Positions 1 through 5,062 of a stretch of DNA of 5,233 nt are shown here, in pieces. A program made the translations under genes and the position numbers. Every line of letters begins with the position of its first letter. Positions within the stretch are counted from its first letter, which is position 1. Source of the stretch: a bacterium (GTDB lineage Bacteria > Zhuqueibacterota > Zhuqueibacteria > Thermofontimicrobiales > Thermofontimicrobiaceae); contig JALOPY010000238.1 of NCBI GenBank assembly GCA_025453735.1, forward strand, positions 1 to 5,233, given 5' to 3'. A model generated the notes under the pieces. It made no database searches. It worked only from the letters and a program-made list of their open reading frames with translations, and was not told where the DNA came from.

Positions 1-1055
1 TTACCGTCGAAGAAAAATCAACAGATTTAGCCAATATGTCCGCAGGATGGAGCGAACGGGATAAAGTCATCGGAAGCATCGGCGTTGCCATGAACAACCT
101 GTTTGGCAATGGACAACAGCTCAGCTTCGATTGGAATTTCGGTCGCTACTATCGTTCGTTTCAGATTGGTTTTACCGAGCCATGGCTCATGGATACCCCG
201 ACACTGGCAGGCTTCAGTGTGTACGATACCAAACGTGACAGTCGTTATATCGGATATAGCCAACGAAGTTCTGGCGGGTCGCTGCGGTTAGGTCGCCGAT
301 TCCGCTGGCCCGATAATTACTTCCGGGGCGATTGGATTTATCGGGTCGATCGAACAGAATTAGGAGATTTTTCAAGTGCGGTTGTCGCTGCCAATCCCAA
401 TAATATTGTTGGAGAAAAGTGGCCCCTGATTTCGAGCAGTATCACTCAAATCTTTAGCAGGAACAGTCTGAATCGACCTGAATTCCCAACCGAAGGATCC
501 GAAGTCTCGCTCTCTACCGAATTCGCGGGTGGACTCATTGGCGGAAACGTGGGGTATCATAAATATATCTTTTCTGCCAGTTGGTTTACCCCGGCGATCT
601 GGAAGTTCGTTCTCTATAACCACACCACGGCTGGCTTTATCGATGGCTGGAATTCGAAATCGAGAATCCCATATCTCGAGCGTTTCTTCCTTGGCGGCGA
701 AGGATTATCCCGATCGACTCCACTGCGGGGATATGATGATCCGCTGGCAGGTTATGCCACAACGCCCGGTGGAAAAGTCCTGTTGAAGTATTCCACTGAA
801 ATTCGATTTCCGATCATTCCGAATCCAACCATGTTCGGCTTGATATTCGCGGAAGCAGGCAACACCTGGGTAAGCGTATCAGATACTGATCCTTTTGATT
901 TAAAGCGGTCCATCGGTATTGGCGCTCGTATCTTTATGCCAATGATCGGCATAATCGGATTTGATTATGCCTATGGTTTTGATAATATCGATTCGAACAC
1001 TGGCGCACGCTATGGAAAATGGAAACCGCATTTTGTTTTTGGAAGAAGTTTCTAA
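1..1055 (+). CDS. bamA: BamA (Omp85 family) outer-membrane assembly factor, C-terminal barrel, 5' truncated
   Basis: BamA is the central barrel of the BAM complex, which folds and inserts beta-barrel proteins into the outer membrane. The reading frame is open to the left edge (first full codon at base 3), so the gene starts outside the window; about 350 residues are visible and the POTRA domains are missing. The visible part is the 16-strand barrel: an NLFGNGQQL segment near the beginning (bases 93-119), typical of the first strands after POTRA5, then alternating aromatic strands. The loop-6 signature is LRGYDD at 723-740, the equivalent of the (V)RGF/Y motif, preceded by ERFFLGGEG. Next come the late-strand motifs EIRFPI and FAEAGNTW. 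The protein ends FGRSF, with the terminal aromatic residue expected of an outer-membrane beta-signal. The neighbouring skp-like and lpx genes support BamA over TamA or other Omp85 members. The ATG at 36 is internal, not the start. Confidence 0.93.
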   Translation, partial: TVEEKSTDLANMSAGWSERDKVIGSIGVAMNNLFGNGQQLSFDWNFGRYYRSFQIGFTEPWLMDTPTLAGFSVYDTKRDSRYIGYSQRSSGGSLRLGRRFRWPDNYFRGDWIYRVDRTELGDFSSAVVAANPNNIVGEKWPLISSSITQIFSRNSLNRPEFPTEGSEVSLSTEFAGGLIGGNVGYHKYIFSASWFTPAIWKFVLYNHTTAGFIDGWNSKSRIPYLERFFLGGEGLSRSTPLRGYDDPLAGYATTPGGKVLLKYSTEIRFPIIPNPTMFGLIFAEAGNTWVSVSDTDPFDLKRSIGIGARIFMPMIGIIGFDYAYGFDNIDSNTGARYGKWKPHFVFGRSF

Positions 1056-1057
1056 GC

Positions 1058-1084
1058 TTGCATCAAACGCAGTTTGTTTTGCAA
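1058..1084 (+). terminator. Weak terminator-like hairpin after bamA
   Basis: Eight bases past the bamA stop, CAAAC (1064-1068) pairs with GTTTG (1072-1076) around a GCA loop and is followed by TTTT. Outer TTGC (1058-1061) and GCAA (1081-1084) could extend the stem across internal bulges. The stem is short and AT-rich, so at best this is an inefficient intrinsic terminator. It fits the presence of a separate promoter before the next gene. Confidence 0.3.
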
Positions 1085-1104
1085 TTATATTTTTACAATG
1101 AGAA

Positions 1105-1198
1105 ATGGAGCAAACGGAGGTTAAGCGGAGTTTTGTAACCGCAAAATACTATTTTCAAAAAATTCTCCGTGAAATTCTGTTAACTCTGTTCCTTCTTG
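1105..1198. repeat. Degenerate inverted repeat, copy A
   Basis: The left arm, about 1105-1135, contains GGAGG, TTAAG and CGGAG. It is imperfectly complementary to the right arm, about 1156-1198. CGGAG at 1126-1130 matches CTCCG at 1165-1169 exactly, and TTTTG next to it can pair with CAAAA. The right arm reads as three consecutive units of about 9-11 bases: TCTCCGTGAAA, TTCTGTTAA and CTCTGTTCC (1164-1192). The same unit structure occurs in the repeat at 3194-3424. There is no coding potential. I read it as a decayed member of a dispersed intergenic repeat family; a simple regulatory hairpin is the alternative. Confidence 0.5.
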
Positions 1199-1217
1199 TA
1201 AGATTTTTGTAGTATTT

Positions 1218-1246
1218 TTGAATTAACTTTGAAATTCTGATACAAT
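1218..1246 (+). promoter_or_regulatory. Sigma70-like promoter for the ompH/skp gene
   Basis: TTGAAT at 1218-1223 and TACAAT at 1241-1246 are separated by exactly 17 bases, and each differs from the sigma70 consensus hexamers at one position. The -10 box lies 40 bases before the ATG of the chaperone gene, so a start about 7 bases downstream would give a leader of roughly 30 bases that ends in the ribosome binding site. If the host is close to Bacteroidota, whose main sigma factor prefers a different -33/-7 pattern, the match may mean less. It lies just downstream of repeat copy A. Confidence 0.55.
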
Positions 1247-1286
1247 AAAATAACTATCGAAACACTCAACAATTTAGGAGAGAGAG

Positions 1287-1853
1287 ATGAACCTCAGTAA
1301 AACATTAAAACTATCATGTATCGTTCTCGTGATGTTATTAATTGCAGCGCCAGGCTTCGGTCAAAATTTGAAGATTGGCTATGTGCATTCACAGAAAATC
1401 CTGGCAAGCTACAAAGATGCCCAGGATGCCCAGAAGAAGCTCGATGAAATTAATCGCCAATGGGAGAGTGAAGGCGTTGAATTGCAGCAAAAAATTCAAA
1501 CACTTCGCGAACAATATGAAGCCCAGAGTCTCTTATTAAGCGAAGCGAAAAAGAAAGAGAAAGAGCAGGAGTTGCAAGGTCTGATTATGCAGTTGCAAAA
1601 ATTTCAGCGTGACAAGTGGGATCCTCAAGCCGGTGAAATTTTGAAAAAGCAAGCTGAAATCATGCAACCTGTTTATGATAAAATCAATGAAGTGATCAAA
1701 AAAATGGGTGATAATGAAAAGTTCAGTTATATTTTTGATACGGCAACTGGCGGCATGCTTTATGCTAATGATGATATGCCCGACCTGACCGATCGCGTTT
1801 TGGAAGAGTTGAACAAAGGACAAACGGTTAAGACCGATTCCAAAGACAAATAA
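1287..1853 (+). CDS. skp: OmpH/Skp-family periplasmic chaperone
   Basis: This is a periplasmic holdase of the Skp (OmpH) family, which binds unfolded outer-membrane proteins after Sec export and hands them towards BamA. The 188-residue product starts with a clear Sec signal peptide: a charged N-terminus MNLSKTLK, a hydrophobic core at about residues 9-20, and probable cleavage after GFG at 25, before QNLKIGYV. The KIGYVHSQKIL opening of the mature protein is typical of the family. Residues about 43-125 are rich in Lys, Glu and Gln with heptad spacing and form the long coiled-coil hairpin arm. The C-terminal part returns to the body domain, with FSYIFDTATGGMLYAND and DLTDRVLEELNK, both family hallmarks. 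The length is slightly above that of the E. coli protein. AGGAG at 1276-1280, six bases before the ATG, fixes the start. Position between bamA and lpxD matches the conserved cluster. Confidence 0.92.
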   Translation: MNLSKTLKLSCIVLVMLLIAAPGFGQNLKIGYVHSQKILASYKDAQDAQKKLDEINRQWESEGVELQQKIQTLREQYEAQSLLLSEAKKKEKEQELQGLIMQLQKFQRDKWDPQAGEILKKQAEIMQPVYDKINEVIKKMGDNEKFSYIFDTATGGMLYANDDMPDLTDRVLEELNKGQTVKTDSKDK

Positions 1854-1917
1854 TAAACCCAACCTGGGCGAGCCAGAACCCAAAAAAAAGACCGAACCGC
1901 TAATCCTCCAAAAAGAT

Positions 1918-1979
1918 GGCGGACAGGTTACGCGAATTAAACAAATTTCGCGAATCCGCCAGTTGGCAGATTCGCGAAA
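1918..1979. repeat. Strong hairpin with alternative fold between skp and lpxD
   Basis: TTTCGCGAATCCGCC (1946-1960) and GGCAGATTCGCGAAA (1965-1979) form a 15-position stem with one C/A mismatch and an AGTT loop. The same 5' arm can instead pair upstream: GGCGGA (1918-1923) with TCCGCC (1955-1960), enclosing CGCGAATT (1931-1938) against AATTTCGCG (1944-1952). The two folds exclude each other. No U-run follows, so it is not a standard intrinsic terminator. It shares AATCCGCCAG and GGCGGACAG with the repeat after lpxD, so it is probably also a dispersed repeat. The rest of the 254-base gap (1854-1917 and 1980-2049) shows nothing I recognise. Confidence 0.6.
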
Positions 1980-2045
1980 GCTTCCTTCGGCAGATCTAAA
2001 CAATAATTGATCCACGCTAGGAGCATTATCGCAATTCGCGGTCAA

Positions 2046-2073
2046 AAAGTTTTTGCTCTTTAGGCAAAAATTT
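2046..2073. repeat. AT-rich inverted repeat upstream of lpxD
   Basis: TTTTTGC (2050-2056) and GCAAAAA (2064-2070) are perfect inverted repeats around the loop TCTTTAG. AAA before and TTT after extend the stem to 10 pairs with one bulged G at 2049. It lies 35 bases before the lpxD start and is followed by TTTAATTATTTAG. It could be a weak terminator, an operator overlapping an lpxD promoter, or chance in AT-rich DNA. Confidence 0.35.
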
Positions 2074-2107
2074 AATTATTTAGATAACTAAGCGGTAAGG
2101 AACAAAT

Positions 2108-3130
2108 ATGGAACTGACCTTAGCTGAAATCGCACGATTGGTCGAGGGCGATCTCGATGGCGATGGGTCACTTAAGATACGTGATGTCGCCAAAATTGAA
2201 GAAGCGCAGCCAGGCGAGGTATCTTTTATTTCAAATCCAAAATATGCGAAATTTATTGAGACAACACGAGCTTCTGCTGTCATCGTCGGTCGTGATTTTC
2301 CACCAGTAAAACAAGCGACGATCAGGACCCAGAATCCCTACTTTTCCTTTCTCAAGCTATTGGTCATGTTTCATCCCGCGGAAGAAGCTGTCTCATTAGG
2401 AACTCATCCTTCGGCAGTTATTGATGCGACAGCCAGGATTGGTTCCAACTGCCGAATTGGCGCCTGTGTTGTCGTTGATAGAAATTGCCAGATCGGGGAA
2501 AATGTAACTCTCTATCCCGGCGTTGTCATTGGCAGAAATGCGCAGGTTGGAGATAACACCGTACTGCATGCGAATGTTGTCTTACGGGAGCGAGTTCGCA
2601 TTGGAAATAATGTCATAATTCACAGCGGCACAGTTGTCGGATCTGATGGCTTCGGCTTTGCCCGGGAAGGTGAGCACTATCATAAAATTCCGCAGATCGG
2701 CATCGTTATCATCGAAGATGATGTTGAAATTGGGTCGAACTGCTCCATCGATCGTGCGACTCTCGGTCATACCATCATTCGCAAGGGCGTAAAGCTGGAT
2801 AACCTCATCCAGGTGGCGCATAATGTCGAGATTGGAGAGGATACTGTTATGGCTGCCCAATCTGGAATTGCTGGCAGCACAAAAATCGGACATCATGTGG
2901 TTGTCGGCGGACAGGTGGGAATTGTCGGTCACATCGAAGTGGGCAACAACACCACCATTGCAGCGCAGTCCGGTGTTACAAAAAAATTGCCCCCGGATTC
3001 GGTGTATTTCGGAACTCCTGCCCGACCGATCATGCAGGCAAAGCGCGAGGAAGTTGCATTGCGAAAAATGCCCGAGTTGCTGAAACGAATTGCGGCGCTC
3101 GAAGCGATGGTAATGGAAACAAAAAAGTAG
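2108..3130 (+). CDS. lpxD: LpxD, UDP-3-O-acylglucosamine N-acyltransferase
   Basis: LpxD is the cytoplasmic third enzyme of lipid A synthesis. It transfers an acyl chain from acyl-ACP to the 2-amino group of UDP-3-O-acylglucosamine. The 340-residue length is typical. The N-terminal uridine-binding domain covers about residues 1-100, with the VSFISNPKY segment at 38-46 and NPYFSFLKLL at 76-85. A left-handed beta-helix of hexapeptide repeats (IGSNCR, IGENVT, IGRNAQ, VGDNTV and so on) runs from about 103 to 300. It carries GSDGFGFA at 178-185 and IQVAHNVEIG at 234-243, whose His238 corresponds to the catalytic His239 of the E. coli enzyme. A C-terminal helix rich in Lys, Glu and Leu (about 310-340) matches the acyl carrier protein-binding helix. 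TAAGGAA at 2096-2102 lies close before the ATG. No residue I would expect is missing; the acyl length preference cannot be read from the sequence. Confidence 0.96.
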   Translation: MELTLAEIARLVEGDLDGDGSLKIRDVAKIEEAQPGEVSFISNPKYAKFIETTRASAVIVGRDFPPVKQATIRTQNPYFSFLKLLVMFHPAEEAVSLGTHPSAVIDATARIGSNCRIGACVVVDRNCQIGENVTLYPGVVIGRNAQVGDNTVLHANVVLRERVRIGNNVIIHSGTVVGSDGFGFAREGEHYHKIPQIGIVIIEDDVEIGSNCSIDRATLGHTIIRKGVKLDNLIQVAHNVEIGEDTVMAAQSGIAGSTKIGHHVVVGGQVGIVGHIEVGNNTTIAAQSGVTKKLPPDSVYFGTPARPIMQAKREEVALRKMPELLKRIAALEAMVMETKK

Positions 3131-3193
3131 TTAATTGCTCAATACAACGAGCCGCGAAGATGCGTTAGAATTATTCAACTCAAGGATAGCCCG

Positions 3194-3424
3194 TTAGTTG
3201 GCCATGTGCGTCAACTTAAGCCTTTTTAAATCCGCCAGAGGGCGGACAGAGGACGCTAAGTTACGCAGAGGGTTTTTATAGAAGTTTCATATTAAAACAT
3301 AAGATTTTTAAACAAACAAGGCATTATCAATAAAAAGATAGCAAAAAAAACTCTGCGTTTCCTCTGCGATCTCTGTGTTTGAGTTGCATTATTTTTGCTT
3401 AGGTTGACGCCTATGGTCAGTTGG
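3194..3424. repeat. Foldback (imperfect inverted) repeat element, copy B
   Basis: This non-coding element of about 230 bases has imperfect inverted arms at 3194-3270 and 3351-3424 around an AT-rich centre of 80 bases. In the outer arms, 20 of 28 positions match, including GCGTCAACTTAAGC (3208-3221) against the complement of GCTTAGGTTGACGC (3397-3410), 13 of 14. The inner arms contain CAGAG, CGC and then ACGCAGAG (3263-3270), which pairs exactly with CTCTGCGT (3351-3358). The right arm is three tandem units: CTCTGCGTTTC, CTCTGCGAT and CTCTGTGTT (3351-3379). It lies between lpxD and lpxC-fabZ and has no transposase; a non-autonomous MITE-like origin is possible but unproven. Bases 3131-3193 before it hold nothing I recognise. 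Confidence 0.7.
3231..3246. repeat. TCCGCC-AGAG-GGCGGA micro-hairpin nested in copy B
   Basis: A perfect 6-bp stem with a four-base loop lies inside the left arm of the foldback repeat and has no counterpart in the right arm. Removing these 16 bases improves the alignment of the two arms, which suggests later insertion. A closely related hairpin, starting with the same ten bases AATCCGCCAG, lies between skp and lpxD at 1953-1972. Confidence 0.6.
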
Positions 3425-3463
3425 CGGGTCTTCTCTTTTTGGCGAACATGAAGTGAACATCTG

Positions 3464-3551
3464 CCACAGCGGAGTCACAAAGATGAAAAATAAAATGATT
3501 TCAATCTTTTTTTGTGTCTTTCTCGTTTCTTAGTACCATTGTGTTCTAAGG
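3464..3551. repeat. Decayed inverted repeat, copy C
   Basis: The left arm carries CACAGCGGAGTCACAAAGAT (3465-3484). The right arm reads CTTTTTTTGTGT, CTTTCTCGTTT and CTTAGTACC (3506-3537), again units of 9-12 bases beginning with CT. Complementarity between the arms survives mainly in GTCACAAAGAT against ATCTTTTTTTGTGTC (3504-3518). It appears to be a T-rich, more eroded relative of copies A and B. Bases 3425-3463 between B and C show only a GAACAT duplicate (3444-3449, 3455-3460). Bases 3552-3612 are AT-rich, and I find no convincing promoter there. Confidence 0.4.
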
Positions 3552-3612
3552 TTTTTTTATAAAAAAAGGTTTGATTGGAAAAAAAATATATAGTTGTTTA
3601 CGTTGCTTTACT

Positions 3613-3624
3613 GGAGGTGAGATG
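3613..3624 (+). promoter_or_regulatory. Ribosome binding site that sets the lpxC-fabZ start
   Basis: GGAGGTGA at 3613-3620 is a near-perfect Shine-Dalgarno sequence, with four bases between GGAGG and the ATG at 3622. It selects this ATG over the in-frame TTG at 3571, which has no useful site and would add 17 residues absent from LpxC proteins. Confidence 0.9.
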
Positions 3625-5019
3625 TTAAAAAACCAGAGGACGATTAAGAAAGCGGTCTCGATTTCTGGAATTGGTTTGCATACGGGCAATGCATGCACGT
3701 TGACTTTCAGACCTGCTGCAGAAAATACCGGAATGCGATTCAAACGTACAGACGTTGCCGATTGTCCTGAAATATTAGCTGATATCGATCATGTCGTCGA
3801 TATTTCTCGTGGAACCACAATCGGTCAGAATGGCACCGTCATTCACACGGTGGAACATGTGCTCGCTGCAGTCGCCGGGCTGGAGATTGATAATGTCCTG
3901 GTCGAATTGACCAATAACGAGCCGCCGGTTATCGATGGCAGCGCGATACCTTTCACACAAATACTGCTCGATGCGGAATTTCAAGAACAAAACACTCCGA
4001 AAAAATACATCGTCATCGAAGATACCATTGCCTATCACGATGAAAAGAGGCGAATCGACATCGTCGTGGTTCCGTCGGATCAGTTTCGGATTACGTTCAT
4101 GGTGGATTATCAAAATCCTGCATTGGGAACACAATATACATCGCTGTACTCCCTCGAAGATGAGTTCGTATCTGAATTCGCTCCCTCGCGAACCTTCTGT
4201 TTTTTGCATGAAGTGGAAATGTTGAAAGAACACGGACTGATTAAAGGGGGCAATGTTGATAATGCCATTGTGATTCTCGATCGGGAGATCGACAAGAGTG
4301 AATTTGATCGCTTAAAAAAGATATTTAAAATTCCTGAAAATACCATCCTCGGCGCCAATGGCATTCTCGATGGCAAAGAACTTCGATTCTATAATGAGCC
4401 GGTTCGGCATAAAGCATTAGATCTAATTGGCGACCTGGCTTTGCTTGGAGTGCCAATTATTGGGCACATCATGGCTGCGCGCTCCGGGCACGCTGCGAAT
4501 GTCGAGCTGGTAAAAATGCTGCGCAAAGAATTCGAAAAGAAAAAAATTAAATCCAAGTACCAGCAGCGCGCAGCAGGAAAAGGAGTTGTGCTTGATATTA
4601 ATGCAATTCAGAAAATATTGCCTCATCGATACCCGTTCTTGCTGATCGATAAAATTACCGAGCTCGTTCCAAAAGAACATGTCGTTGGCATAAAAAATGT
4701 AACAGCCAATGAGCCGTTTTTCGTTGGTCATTTTCCAGAGCGCCCGATTATGCCAGGGGTATTGATTATCGAAGCCATGGCACAGGCAGGGGGAGTTTTG
4801 CTGCTGGATTCAGAGAGCAACCCGGGTGAAAAATTAGTTTATTTTACCGGGATTGATAATGTGAAATTTCGTAAGCCGGTCTTGCCTGGTGATCAGCTTC
4901 GGTTTGAATTGGATATGCTTCGCTATCGTCAATCCATCTGCAAGATGGCAGGTAAAGCTTATGTTGGCGCCGAGTTGGTTTGCGAAGCTGAGCTGTCCGC
5001 CGCCGTTGTGAATCGATAG
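3622..5019 (+). CDS. lpxC-fabZ: Fused LpxC-FabZ: UDP-3-O-acyl-GlcNAc deacetylase / 3-hydroxyacyl-ACP dehydratase
   Basis: This is a bifunctional cytoplasmic protein of 465 residues. The N-terminal LpxC part (about 1-305) is the zinc deacetylase of the committed step of lipid A synthesis. It opens with MLKNQRTIKKAVSISGIGLH and has HTVEH with Glu78 and zinc ligand His79, VIDGSAIPF, the ligands His263 and Asp267 in HKALDLIGD, and the later catalytic His290 in SGHAAN. Residues about 221-249, between NAIVILD and LRFYNEPVRHK, contain an extra segment of about 25 residues relative to E. coli, a feature I associate with Bacteroidota-type LpxC. A short basic linker leads to FabZ (about 325-465), the dehydratase of type II fatty acid synthesis. 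Its markers are ILPHRYPFLLID and GHFPERPIMPGVLIIEAMAQ, with catalytic His370 and Glu384 spaced 14 apart as in E. coli. There is no stop or frameshift between the domains. lpxA follows after 43 bases, probably in the same transcript. Confidence 0.96.
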   Translation: MLKNQRTIKKAVSISGIGLHTGNACTLTFRPAAENTGMRFKRTDVADCPEILADIDHVVDISRGTTIGQNGTVIHTVEHVLAAVAGLEIDNVLVELTNNEPPVIDGSAIPFTQILLDAEFQEQNTPKKYIVIEDTIAYHDEKRRIDIVVVPSDQFRITFMVDYQNPALGTQYTSLYSLEDEFVSEFAPSRTFCFLHEVEMLKEHGLIKGGNVDNAIVILDREIDKSEFDRLKKIFKIPENTILGANGILDGKELRFYNEPVRHKALDLIGDLALLGVPIIGHIMAARSGHAANVELVKMLRKEFEKKKIKSKYQQRAAGKGVVLDINAIQKILPHRYPFLLIDKITELVPKEHVVGIKNVTANEPFFVGHFPERPIMPGVLIIEAMAQAGGVLLLDSESNPGEKLVYFTGIDNVKFRKPVLPGDQLRFELDMLRYRQSICKMAGKAYVGAELVCEAELSAAVVNR

Positions 5020-5062
5020 AAGATTTTCCAAACGAATAAACAATTAAGTGTAAGGAGTAACT

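Noticed and set aside
36..38. ATG as the start of the first gene
   Set aside because: The frame is open to the left edge and the sequence before the ATG (VEEKSTDLAN) continues the usual BamA pattern; the protein visible here lacks its POTRA domains.
1946..1985. Intrinsic terminator after skp
   Set aside because: The stem is strong but is followed by GCTTCC rather than a U-run, so it does not fit the standard model.
1536..2045. Antisense open frame of 169 codons across the skp 3' end and the following gap
   Set aside because: It is a Leu/Phe-rich mirror of the Lys/Glu/Gln-rich chaperone coiled coil with no recognisable domain, and it lies over a clear gene.
3231..3380. CRISPR array from the repeated CAGAG/CTCTGCG words
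   Set aside because: The units are 9-11 bases, degenerate and inverted rather than direct, with no spacers and no cas genes.
3571..3621. In-frame upstream TTG start for lpxC-fabZ
   Set aside because: It adds 17 residues not found in LpxC, has no ribosome binding site, and lies in AT-rich repeat-flanking DNA, whereas the ATG at 3622 has a near-perfect site.
3131..3621. Small RNA or protein gene in the 491-base gap
   Set aside because: No tRNA or other known RNA signature is visible, and the only short frames lie within repeats; the repeat explanation accounts for most of the bases.
3775..4233. Antisense open frame of 152 codons inside lpxC
   Set aside because: It is the shadow of conserved LpxC sequence, with no recognised motif.
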